A stretch of 20,410 nt of DNA from Ophiothrix spiculata (GCA_000969725.1 JXSR01S008687.1); one strand, 5' to 3'. Positions 10,011-19,124 are shown, numbered from the stretch's first letter. The notes: a model not told the origin generated them from the letters alone. Made by a program: numbers and translations.

Positions 10011-10584
10011 ATTAGGTGTTTTCTTCATCTTTGTTTTATGATATAATATATTAGTATGTAAGTTCATTTAGTGTAATTTGTCTCCTTTTTTTCATTGATC
10101 GCGTAGAATTTGTTACACTATATTTCAACTTGCATGTTCATTTTTGTCAAGAGTAACATTGGTTGTTGAAACCGTTTAAAGACTATCGTTATTACCTTGT
10201 GACCATGATTTTGTACAATGTGACGAAAATCAGTGGACAAGATGAACAAAGTTTCCGCAATAAAATGTAACTTAAAGAACATGCTTGCATTTTTTAATAA
10301 ATGCGTTTCTGACATAGGTATCCATCTGAATAATAACTCAAAACATAATAATGCTATGATATTACAATTTTACGGGTCATCTAGAAAAGAAATGTATCAT
10401 AATTTGGCAATATTTCAGGTCTCAATCTGCTATATTTATTGCAATAAGATATTTTTCTTACATGGAACTACATGCAACTATTTGTTTTCGCAGACACCTG
10501 GTACATATTATCTGACCAAATATTCTAAAGTCGAATTATATACTTAACGCCTTGTTACCAGGCTTACGGGTATGAAAAAAACCC
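10011..10584. other. unassigned stretch with a 104-codon open frame
   Basis: The frame at 10233-10547 (+) is the second longest in this part. It reads like translated AT-rich DNA, with many K, N, I and Y codons, and carries no domain I can name. A minus-strand frame overlaps its start. I do not call either a gene. Confidence 0.4.
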
Positions 10585-11060
10585 CAACATTTATTAGCAA
10601 AAGTGTTTGCTTAAGCAAACAACAAAATGGGTGACTGATTTTATTAGAATCCTTCATACATGTTCAAGATGTAAAAGAAGTACCTGATTGGTTATTCTTT
10701 ATAAGTTTTGAGACCTTTATTTGGAAGTGAGGTATAAAGGTGTTTTGGTGCAGATGTGTTACTTTTTACTATATGAATAAATCAAAGTTTATTCTAAATA
10801 AAGATACTTGAATCTGTTCATAAAATATAGTCATGAAGACAGAGGCGCACGACACTAAGTTCAATAACACTGATTACGAAATAAACAGTTGTTGACATAG
10901 CTTATACGTCAATGTCTGTCACTAATGTTTGCATTGACAGGTTACTCTAACAAAATGAATCAGAACAATCTCATTTGGACATCTAGAAAAAAAACCGAGT
11001 TCCGTTATAAATTAGCATGAGATGTTTGGAGGAGATAACTAGTAAGGAATCGATATGACT
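10585..11060. repeat. repeat C copy (unit 1)
   Basis: The left part matches 5338-5610. The right part aligns with 14030-14345 through GTTTTGGTGCAGATG, AAAGTTTATTCTA, ACTAAGTTCAATAACAC, GACATAGCTTATACGT, CATTTGGACATC and TTAGCAT.AGATG-like blocks. Similarity runs for more than 300 bases, so common descent is secure although function is unknown. A short B-like string (TTTATAAGTTTTGAGACC) sits at about 10698-10720. Confidence 0.75.
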
Positions 11061-11304
11061 CTTTCTACAGTCAGAAATGCAGAGTCGTACCTTTTGATGA
11101 AACGATGGAGACAAAGACGAAAGATACTTTTCATGAAAAAATCAAATTTCATTGAACGTTTTTCTAATGAAAATTTGAATTCTGTGACATTTTTTATGAT
11201 AGTTTATCTATATACCTTTTCTTAGCTCAGAATTGCACCTTTAAACAAAATTCATCTTATCAAACAGTTCATTATCACTTCACAACTAGCTTAAATGTAG
11301 TTAT

Positions 11305-11640
11305 TGTGAGATTGCCTTATTCTCTACATGTGTGGTAGTACTTAGAGCCAAATGTATTTCAATTACAAGTATTTATCAACAATCCTTCATTCCCGGCACG
11401 TGTTTTTGTAAACCCAATTCCAAGTTGACCAAGCTTTACCTTGTTGTTTATGGCAGTTATGTTCATTTCTGGGTCATATTTTATAGATTGTGAGGCCTTC
11501 ATTTTGTAGCGACGTGTTAATGTGTTCCATCGTTTCATCGATTTGTCTACAGGGGTCCCAAAAGTACTAAGACAAATGTGACCGTTTATGCCAAACTGCT
11601 GCCGTAAATGCAGTCTCTTATCATTCTCGCTTTTTTGCAA
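11305..11640. repeat. repeat B copy, long form (unit 2)
   Basis: This aligns with 7685-8000 over most of its length. It is open on the minus strand for 93 codons (11359-11640), containing RWNTLTRRYKMKAS and DPEMNI. Other copies carry stops, frameshifts or replacement substitutions at the matching positions. The open frame is therefore probably accidental, or a relic of a once-coding sequence. I do not recognise a protein family. Confidence 0.7.
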
Positions 11641-11880
11641 AGACCATGTTATAAGGAATACAATTACACTTCAAGGAACTTTTCTGTTGCAAAAGAAACT
11701 TAAATATAGAAAGTAACAGAATTAACGCCACCAAGTTGTTTAGACAATCTTATTTACATGTATCAATGGATACCTTGTCATAGTCTTTGAAAAGCTTGCA
11801 CGCCTCCTTTTTTGAAGATTCATAGGTATTTGATTTGATATTATATTGTAAATGCAAATAAATCATGATTGTTAGCTGAA

Positions 11881-12234
11881 CGATAACTTTTAATCATGTA
11901 GGAATAAAAAGGTATGATCAGTTTTCAACTGCTAATTTAGTCTAACACAAACAAAAAAACACACCTGATATCTTCATGGTGGGTTGAATAGTTTGTGTTA
12001 AGGTTATGTAGAATGTAATAAATATTAAATGCATTGGAGCACAATTTAAAGCACCACCAACGATAACTTTTAATCATGTAGGAATAAAAAGGTATGATCA
12101 GTTTTCAACTGCTAATTAGTCTAGCACAAAAAAAACCCTGATATCTTCATGGTGGGTTGAATACTTTGTGTTAAGGTTATGTAGAATGTTATAGACATTA
12201 AATGCATTGGAGCACAATTTAAAGCACCATCAAC
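11881..12234. repeat. local tandem duplication, 180-bp period
   Basis: Two head-to-tail copies run 11881-12060 and 12061-12234. Both start CGATAACTTTTAATCATGTA and end near GGAGCACAATTTAAAGCACC. They differ by a few substitutions and short indels in an A-rich run. The second copy runs directly into repeat A, and the duplicated unit ends with the first bases of A. The duplication therefore arose after A was in place. It is not seen at the other A copies. Confidence 0.92.
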
Positions 12235-12490
12235 CGAGAGATAATGTTTTCACACTGACCACTAACCACTGAATTGTGCCTCTTTACAATAAAATGACTT
12301 CTTTGACGCCTGACATGAAAACAGTTTTCTATTGCCAATCAGGTCATGCGTCTGATATTGAGGCCTCCTTCTCATAGCGGATATCATCATCACCTGTCCT
12401 GATGACCTGTGTTATCTAGAGATCTCAGTTTAGTTACTTGGCGTCGGGTTGAATAAGCAGTACAAAGAAATAAAGATCACGTCTATACAT
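12222..12490. repeat. repeat A copy 2
   Basis: This has the same order as copies 1 and 3: CACCATCAAC, TGTGCCTCTTTACAATAA, the core, then GGCGTCGGGTTGAATAAGCA and AAAGATCACGTC. The 74 bases 12312-12385 are identical to 18401-18474. TGACCTGTGTTATCTAGAGA follows, where copy 1 has TGACCTGTGTTATCTC. Confidence 0.9.
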
Positions 12491-12564
12491 TAAAAATTTA
12501 TTTCATCACCCTATAGAAATTTTAAGGGAGTTTGAATATTCAATTCACGCCATTTAGGAAATAG

Positions 12565-12660
12565 ACTCTGGAGTAGTGTGGCAGGCTGGTAAAGCCCTTG
12601 TTTTATTCCTCGGTTCAATCACAGAGTAATGGTTCAATTCCCTGCTAGGTTGTTCCACTC
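12565..12660 (+). repeat. tRNA-derived SINE head, probably truncated
   Basis: An A-box-like string, TGGCAGGCTGG (12579-12589), and a B-box-like string, GGTTCAATTCC (12631-12641), lie in tRNA order on the plus strand. The preceding GAGTAGTGTGGCA matches the head of the minus-strand SINE at 17.8 kb. The A-to-B distance is about 10 bases longer than in a tRNA, because a partial duplicate of the B-box start (GGTTCAATC) sits between them. No body motif or tail follows, so this is a fragment. Confidence 0.6.
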
Positions 12661-13374
12661 AAAAACAAGCTTTGATGAACTTTTACAAGTCTTGGCGCAT
12701 GGCAGACGGTATAATTTTATTGAAATTGAAAGTGATTACTCACGTACCAAAACAAATTATATAATGTACGTATACAACTTAATTAAGATTTGTGGGTTAA
12801 AACTATCTCTGACCAAAGCTTGAGTACTACTGAACGTTATTGACAGCACTTGCTATATACAACTAATGCCAGGTACCTCTTACCTAATTTGATTGGAAAT
12901 TGAATGTTTTGAGTTTGCTATGCTACCAATAAATAATTTCACTGTTATGAAAGTTGTAAAATATATAACTTTATATTTAATATGAATATATTTTCAAATA
13001 AATATATAGCCGTTGTATTGATCAAGTTGAACATACATATAAACCAAACTATTTCCCCCTTGTCATTGATAGCAATTAATATTGAAATAAAAAAAGTACA
13101 TGCAAACCGGGGGCAAAAATATCCTTTCATGACAGTGAATGACGTTGACATGTACTTCTTTTTCGAAACGTTTTGTATTTGATTATTTTGCAATTAATAC
13201 TTAGCATATAAAATTGAATAAACAAAAAAAATTGACAGCAGGATTTTCGCTGTGTATAGTATTTTAAACCGGTTTTACGTCAATATGCTGTTATCTTCTA
13301 CTCAACTATAGAGCTGATTTATAGGTTTTGAAGAGCGGAAATGTTTGTTTGACTTTGCTTATTTGCATTTTTCT
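12661..13374. other. gene-free AT-rich stretch
   Basis: Overlapping open frames on the two strands (12945-13193 minus, 12982-13182 plus) are mirror effects of low stop density. I see no motif, inverted repeat or RNA gene. Confidence 0.5.
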
Positions 13375-13480
13375 CAGTAAATATAATTTGTTGGTATATC
13401 ATTCAATCACAAATAATACCGTGTTTAGTTTTCTTTCCATAGCTGAAACGTAGAAACGGTTAACGTCAGGAATATATTCA
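13375..13480. repeat. repeat E copy 2 (weak similarity)
   Basis: AATCACAAATAATACC and AGCTGAAACGTAGAAACGG align with 9930-9985. This occurrence lies 3.48 kb right of copy 1, matching the A1-A2 spacing of about 3.4 kb. The shared spacing is the stronger evidence. Confidence 0.4.
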
Positions 13481-14019
13481 GCTGATTTCACAGATATAAA
13501 ATTTTTACTTTAATCTTCGTTAAGTGAAATCAAATTATGTTAAAATATTTGCCAAATATTTCATGCGGAGTTTTATTAGTCAATTACTTACTTTTGATAG
13601 CTCGTGTTTACTCTAACTAATAAATACATATAAACGATTTGTTTTAAATGTGGTCTTTGTCACATAAAGTAAAGGTATATTTTGAAAATTTAGTTTATCA
13701 TGTCGAACTACCTCAATTTCATATTCAATATTTCATTAGTCAATTCACGTTGAAAATAATCAATGAAATATAGTTAATACAATTATATTTTCATAGCTTT
13801 GTTTCAATTGAATTGTATTCGCATAATATTTAAAATGTGGTTCAATTTACTATAATTCAAAAAGGGGGTTGTTTTGCGCCCAAGTTTGCACGTTGTTGTA
13901 TTTTTCTGACTTTTAAAGCTTAGAGCCAGAGCAATGCTGTTGTTAGGTTTTATAAAAACCCATGAATTCTTGTCCACAGCTGAGAATATACATCTTTCTC
14001 GAAATATTCGAAATAAAAT
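13481..14019. other. gene-free AT-rich stretch
   Basis: No supported gene or repeat was found. The sequence TTAGTCAATTACTTAC near 13576 and TTAGTCAATTCACG near 13736 form a short imperfect direct repeat. Confidence 0.45.
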
Positions 14020-14345
14020 GTGAACATGATATCAAAAGGCGTTTCAGTGCAGATTCTTCACTTTACTACGTTGACAAATTAAAGTTTATTCTACATTTAG
14101 CGACAATTAAACCTTAATCGATTTATCAAATATGGACATGAGGATAAGAACAATTGGTTCTTAGTTCAATGACACCGAGTTCAAAATATACACTTGTCGA
14201 AATAGCTCATACGTTAGTGTCATCCATTAATGTCTACATTTGCAGGTTTACTTTAACGGAATGAGCCAGACAAGTCTCATTTGAACATCGAAAAGAACGG
14301 AGTCGATTTGTTAGCATAAATGGGCGGAGGTAAGAGATAGTAACT
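14020..14345. repeat. repeat C copy (unit 2)
   Basis: This aligns with 10730-11040 through CAGTGCAGATTCTTCAC, AAAGTTTATTCTACAT, AGTTCAATGACACCGAG, AATAGCTCATACGT, CTCATTTGAACATC and GTTAGCAT. The mariner element starts a few bases to the right, so the unit is interrupted there. Confidence 0.75.
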
Positions 14346-14363
14346 GTTCTTTTTATGTATATA

Positions 14364-15431
14364 CAGGGTGTCCAAAAATTAACTACCCATTTTTAAATGC
14401 TTATAACTTTAAAACCAGGATTCGCATGGCAAATATAGACATATGTATTGATTGAGGAAACTTGTAGAATTAATTTGGTGCCAAACATGATATAATTGCC
14501 ATTTTTGAAAATCATTTTCAACGTAAATTACGTCAAACGTAAAAAGCCTACTTTCATACTGAGAAGAAAAACAAATGTGTGAGTCACATGTAGAGGAGTG
14601 ATCAATCTTTGAAGACAGGATAATCATTCATGATCATTTTAATGACCAATTCAGCGAAACAGCTTTTACAATGTTAATACAAAGATTTTTGATTGTGGTT
14701 TTGTCTTAATAATTACATAATGCTCATTAAAACATTTTTAATTTGTCAAAGCGTAACTCTCACTCTCGCAATATGCTCATCTTTAAATGGTACACAACAG
14801 CATTACCCCTTATTACACATTGAAAGTTACACTCACAGGGACATATCAAATTACCCCGTCTTATCCAGATTAAGCTGCCTAGTATTTCAGAATATGTTCT
14901 AGATGGCCTCCTTGCAGATTTCAAAACATTCTTTTACTCTAATGACAAACCTCTGGACGTTTGTGCATGCGCTCTTCTTGATCTTCCTGTTTTCACTGGT
15001 GATGTTCTGTTTCAGGTCAGGAATAGTCCAGGGTGTTGGGATGTACTGTCCTTCAGATAACTCAAAAAAGTAATCGAGCGGACTTAAATCATGGGTGTGA
15101 GAGGGCCAGGGTTTCTTTGTCTAGAGCAATATGATTGTTCATGAAAAAGTTAATTAATAAAGCCATTATAAACTGTTTAGCTGTATGAGGCGTCATGTCG
15201 TCATAGTGAAGTGGCAGAAGAGTATCAACACTATATGGTATATTGGCTCAACCACTTTGAACTTTCAGACCTTCTTGCTATCTTAGAAGTTTACTGATTG
15301 CATAATGTTTGGTACCAAAAGAATTCTACAAGTTTCCTCTATCAATACATATGTCTATATAGTTGCCATGCGAATCCTGGTTTTAAAGTTATAAGAATTT
15401 AAAAATGGGTAGTTAATTTTTGGACACCCTG
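14364..15431 (-). mobile_element. Tc1/mariner-superfamily element, defective, 1068 bp
   Basis: The element is flanked by TA on both sides (14362-14363 and 15432-15433), the target duplication of this superfamily. The ends are CAGGGTGTCCAAAAATTAAC and its inverse. The inverted repeats run 14364-14488 and 15305-15431 with few differences, which is unusually long. Between them is a broken transposase on the minus strand and about 400 bases (14489-14898) without recognisable coding. The total is shorter than an autonomous copy with such ends would need, so an internal deletion is likely. Confidence 0.93.
14899..15229 (-). pseudogene. mariner-type DDE transposase, C-terminal remnant
   Basis: On the minus strand one frame reads YDDMTPHTAKQFI near 15180-15205, matching the second catalytic aspartate region (D-G-x-x-P-H) of Tc1/mariner enzymes. 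After a frameshift close to 15108 another frame reads HDLSPLDYFF near 15066-15095, the third catalytic aspartate region, and continues to a TAG at 14899-14901. The N-terminal DNA-binding domain and the first aspartate are absent. An in-frame stop lies just upstream of the retained part. The D-to-D spacing is about 40 residues, but the frameshift makes this approximate. The protein cannot be functional. Confidence 0.88.
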
Positions 15432-15789
15432 TAGATACTTTTTTTACCTTCACAGATGTTTTCTATTAAATGATGCAGGTTAGACCATACAATCTCGAAA
15501 GCTGTGCGATTCAAACAATTTGAAAAAGTATATTCATACTTATTTGACATGATAGAGTTATAAAAAAAATAATTTCTGAGACTACATGTTCTAGCTAAGA
15601 TGTAACATAATAAAATGAATTGTAACCGTGTTAATAATTCAGATCTTTGCATTCAAATATCAATTCATGTTAATCATTCGTATTTCACTGTTCTAGAGCA
15701 ATCTAATATTGTACAAGCACGTGTTTATTAACGCTAAAATCAAGTGAAATGTTTTGATGTAGACTAGATTACAAGCTTCCCGAAGAGCT

Positions 15790-15890
15790 TCGTCCTATAT
15801 AGGACAGATGTGTTAATTTCTAGGTTAAATATGACAGTTCTTGAGGGGATCAATTTGTGGTTTATTCCGAATACTTTGCTTTTGACACTA
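15790..15890. repeat. repeat B copy (unit 3, first)
   Basis: GGACAGATGTGTTAATTTCTAGGTTAAATATGACAG and CTTGAGGGG align with the B consensus, with several substitutions. It is followed immediately by F, as at 6058-6148. Confidence 0.5.
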
Positions 15891-16095
15891 GTTGGGCCGA
15901 CGAGGGGAAATCCGTTAAGATAGCGAAGTTAAGCTTAAATGCGTCAGCTCAAAAGTAAATCTGAAGCCATTGGCAAACTGACTGTACAGGGTTCAATAAC
16001 ATCGAGTACGGAAGGCGTTGTTGCTTGAACATGTAATCCTGTGCGTCAGTGTTATCATTTTATGAATGCTTTTACATGTTACGTCTTAGAGAACG
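15891..16095. repeat. repeat F copy 2
   Basis: This starts GTTGGGCCGACGAGGGGAAA and aligns throughout with 6148-6350, including AATCCGTTAAGATAG, GAAGTTAAGCTT (from 15925), GAAGCCATTGGCAAA, GGTTCAATAACATCG and GGAAGGCGTTGTTG. It is about 9.7 kb from copy 1 in the same orientation. Function is unknown. Confidence 0.7.
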
Positions 16096-16254
16096 TACAA
16101 AATTAATACAGCAAACATTTCCAGTCCTTGAAAAGTATTTTGAATCATTCGAAAACAATACACTATAGTTACATTAGGATTCTTCTGACACGAAAGATTT
16201 TATATCTAAACAATTCAATAACTTAGAACCGAGTTCACAGAAACTAGCCGCACC

Positions 16255-16390
16255 TTTGCTGTATATGCTAGATAAGTTTATATCTAGGCCATGATTTTTA
16301 TTGAGGCCTTTAATTTTGTAGCGATGAGTAAACGTATTCCATTGCTTTTGCTTTGAGTATATGACGTTCTCCATGTGAAGCAAAGGAGAG
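16255..16390. repeat. repeat B copy (unit 3, second)
   Basis: TATTGAGGCCTTTAATTTTGTAGCGATGAGTAAACG aligns with GAGGCCTTCATTTTGTAGCGACGTGTTAATG at 11492-11522. The minus-strand frame over 16174-16383 includes QWNTFTHRYK, like the RWNTLTRRYK of the unit 2 copy, then diverges through indels. Confidence 0.6.
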
Positions 16391-16639
16391 TCAGGGTATA
16401 CAAAAATCAGTATTTTGATTCATAAATGAACGACAAATTAGTTATTAAATGGAACCTATTTAACAGACATGTTAAATAAGTTCAAACTATTAATATCACT
16501 ATTAATTTTTAAAAAGCCAGCTCTTCATAGCTATTATGTCGTGTAAATTGAATCATAGGTATATATTGTCAAAGAGAATCGAACGGTAGTTTGTTGGACG
16601 GTTTAATTTATAAAGAAAAAGAAAAAAATATTTGTTTAT

Positions 16640-16940
16640 TTTTAGCTCAATTCCAACTTGTCAAATCTTTATCTTGCTTTCCAGTGCATATACCGTATAT
16701 TCTTTTCTGGGTTAAAATGTAGAGGCTTTAAGGCACTATGTTTTGAAGCGACATTTAAATTTGTTTCATTTTTTTTAACATTACTCAGGTGAAGTAACGG
16801 GATATGCAAGTTCAAAAACAAACTATACAGAGATAAATCAATAATCATGTTTGTTGTAAGTCTTAAAACGCTAATGTGCAACAAGTTCACCAGGAATCAA
16901 TAACAGCCATTGCAATACTCATATTGGATAATGGAACCTG
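16640..16940. repeat. repeat B copy (unit 3, third)
   Basis: AATTCCAACTTGTCAAATCTTTA, TTCTTTTCTGGGTTAAAATG, ACATTACTCAGGTGAAG, GCAAGTTCAAAAACAAAC and GTCTTAAAACGCT align in order with the copies at 7840-8000, 8545-8800 and 11400-11520. The left and right halves of the consensus are both present. Confidence 0.65.
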
Positions 16941-17021
16941 TGTAACCGAGTTAAACATAGAGTATAATACTGAGTGAGTCGTAAAAACACATTAATTGAG
17001 ATGAGAGACGTATTTGAAGAA

Positions 17022-17825
17022 AAATAAATAATAATAATACTAATGGAGGGTATTTATACCGCGCGCTGATTATCCGAAGGTCTCAAGGCGCTGCTGTGTG
17101 TCAGCCACAGCGCTCCACAGGAGAGTATCATAGGTCGCTTACAGGCGCCAATCACACAACTGACCAGGTGAACGACATGGAATTAATGGGAAGAAGTCCG
17201 ATTTTTAGACGTAGGAGGAAACCGGAGTACCCGGAGGAAACCTACCAGACGGGTGTGGAATCGGTAAACCAAATTCACGTACAACTACTGGCTAGCTGCA
17301 TTGATAAAAGGGAAGTATTAACAGTACTTTACCAACCCGCCTTGCCACAGGAGTAGTGTGCAATTCTGATATTGAACAGAATAGGTCGAAGAAAAATCCC
17401 TATGCCCTTGCCAGGAATTGAACCTGGGACCTACTGCACCCGAAGCGAGAGCTCTACCAGTGTGCCCAGGGCCGTACGAAGGCATGTAAGCCAAGGGGGG
17501 CAAACACATTTACCGTCCCGTAATTCATGTTTCGTCCCGATATATATACCGTCAATTTGTTTGTAATGCGCGCGAAGCGCGCGAAAATTTTGCTATTTTC
17601 AGCAAAAAATCGATATAAAACCTTAATATTTGTGTTAAAATTGGCTTATTTTAACTAAAACTTTGCGGGACAGTAAAATCGGGACGGTAAAAGTAGTAAA
17701 CTATCGTCCCGATATTTAAATTTTTGTCCCGCCAGCGTCCCGATTTTTCGAGCCAGGGGGAGCGAGTGCCCCCCCCCCTGCCCCCCGCTTCGTACGGCCC
17801 TGAGTGTGCCACACTACTCTTATAC
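17022..17825 (-). repeat. tRNA-derived SINE, split by a nested MITE
   Basis: On the minus strand the head has an A box (TGGCACACTGG, interrupted at 17466/17803) and a B box GGTTCAATTCC (17414-17424). The body includes CCTCCGGGTACTCCGG (within 17213-17243). The 3' part has AGCGCCTTGAGACC (17079-17092) and GGTATAAATACC, and the tail is ATT-rich (17022-17045). The 3' end resembles tails shared by SINEs and L2-type LINEs, which suggests it was mobilised by such a LINE; that is inference. Without the insertion the SINE is about 450 bases. Its short open frames are not genes. Confidence 0.85.
17467..17802. mobile_element. hAT-like MITE inserted in the SINE
   Basis: The ends CAGGGCCGTACGAAG (17467-17481) and CTTCGTACGGCCCTG (17788-17802) are perfect inverted repeats. 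The 8-bp target duplication AGTGTGCC flanks both sides (17459-17466 and 17803-17810). An 8-bp duplication and CAGGG ends fit the hAT superfamily. No transposase is encoded. Inside are a GCGCGCGAAGCGCGCG hairpin (17568-17583), several copies of a CGTCCCGAT-like motif in both orientations, and a C run near the right end. Confidence 0.93.
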
Positions 17826-18025
17826 AAAAAGTGTTTAATGCTAAAAAAATTAAATAAATGATAAAAGCATTCCAACTTCAACTGAAATGTATTATACATT
17901 TTAATGATGCGTTTAATAAGGAAGGTATAGGCCGGGGACCATTTTTTTTTGGTTTCAAGAATGACAGTATTCTTTTTTCTGAGAGTTCTCTGTTTGACTC
18001 TATCCATTGTTTACAAATCCAATGA

Positions 18026-18047
18026 AGAGAGAGAGAGAGAGAGAGAG
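18026..18047. repeat. AG dinucleotide microsatellite
   Basis: About eleven uninterrupted AG units. It lies in the spacer between the SINE and repeat A and has no evident function. Confidence 0.95.
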
Positions 18048-18299
18048 CTTTAACTCTGGATGATCAATGAATCTGAAGTCCTGGCCCTGACAAGCGATTT
18101 CGAACAGATTTTCTACAGTGAATAGTAGTACCATCGTAGGTTTACTTGAGAGAAGAAATAACGATCGTGACTTATAAAAGAGAATTTGTCAAAATATTAA
18201 ATGGAATGTTGGTATATAACCCCGGTATATAACACATTTCTTTGACCCTGTCATGAAAACAGATTTCCAATTTCAATCACGTTTGCATTACACCACGTT

Positions 18300-18590
18300 A
18301 TATTTTAAAGCACCATCAACTGAGAGATTATATTTCGCACTGACCATTATTTTACACACTTAGTTGCGCCTCTTTACAATAAGATGACTTCTTTGACGCC
18401 GACATGAAAACAGTTTTCTATTGCCAATCAGGTCATGCGTCTGATATTGAGGCCTCCTTCTCATAGCGGATATCGCTATCACCTGCCGATATGATCTATG
18501 TTATCCAGATATCTCACTTAATTTATCGGGCGTCGGGTAGAATAAGCAGTATTTAAGAGATAAAGACCACTTCTATACATTTTAAACAGT
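18300..18590. repeat. repeat A copy 3
   Basis: This has the full order of A: CACCATCAACTGAGAGATTA, TTGCGCCTCTTTACAATAAG, the core at 18401-18474 (identical to 12312-12385), GGCGTCGGGTAGAATAAGCA and AAAGACCACTTCTATACAT. A partial echo, TGTCATGAAAACAGATTTCCAATTTCAATCACG, lies just left at about 18250-18285, so part of the core may have been duplicated locally. Confidence 0.9.
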
Positions 18591-18645
18591 AGCCTATGTA
18601 ATGACCCATTGGAAAAAATCTAGGGCTTCAAGGGTTTACAATGTA

Positions 18646-18820
18646 CAGTGGAACCTCTTTAACACGAAATATGTAGGGCCACACATTTTAGTTTGTGTTA
18701 TCAGGACTTTGTGTTATCCATCAGTAATTACATACACATTTAGTGCAAGGGACTTGAAAATTCAGTTTGTGTTATCAGGGTTTTTGGGTTAAGAGATTTC
18801 GTGTTAAAGAGGTTCCACTG
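18646..18820. mobile_element. pogo/Tigger-like MITE, 175 bp
   Basis: Perfect 25-bp inverted ends (18646-18670 and 18796-18820) start CAGTGGAACCTCTTTAACAC. TA dinucleotides flank both sides (18644-18645 and 18821-18822). CAGTGGAACCTC-type ends with TA duplication are typical of pogo-clade Tc1/mariner elements. There is no transposase. An internal direct repeat, GTTTGTGTTATCAGG, occurs twice. The open frame across it (18601-18792) is not a gene. Confidence 0.9.
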
Positions 18821-18876
18821 TACAACTTATGTACATGTACTTGGTGTGCTAAACATGCTATTAAAATAACATTGAA

Positions 18877-19124
18877 CAGGCCTGTTGCTAGGATTTTGTC
18901 AATGGTTGCGGTAATTCAAAAAATATACTTTCAAGGTAAAAGTTCGTTTTGGTCGACCCTAAACTAATTTCAGTGGTTTTGAGAAAGTGACAACAACAAC
19001 AAATGTTTTCAAGTTTTTTCCCCGCATTTACCCCCTTAACATTGTGATGGTGTTTTTATTTTCGGGGGGGGGGGGGTGGTACATCTTTTATGCACCCCTT
19101 ATCCTCCCCCAAAATACGGGCCTG
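18877..19124. mobile_element. probable hAT-like MITE with G tract, diverged
   Basis: The left end CAGGCCTGTTGCTAGGATTTTG and the right end, whose inverse starts CAGGCCCGTATTTTGG, share their outer bases with each other and with the CAGGGCCGTACG ends at 17467. A run of about 12 G's (19063-19075) and a CCTCCCCC stretch sit near the right end, as in related elements. The flanks do not show a clean 8-bp duplication, so the boundaries or superfamily could be wrong. Confidence 0.6.

Noticed and set aside
10233..10547. 104-codon plus-strand open frame as a gene
   Set aside because: Its composition follows AT-rich DNA and no motif or signal supports it.
5338..16940. CRISPR-like array from the repeated B segments
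   Set aside because: Repeats are long, diverged and irregularly spaced by hundreds of bases, and the genome context is animal.
17096..17566. Open frames of 86, 63 and 64 codons around the SINE
   Set aside because: They lie in the SINE body and the hAT-like MITE and end at repeat boundaries.
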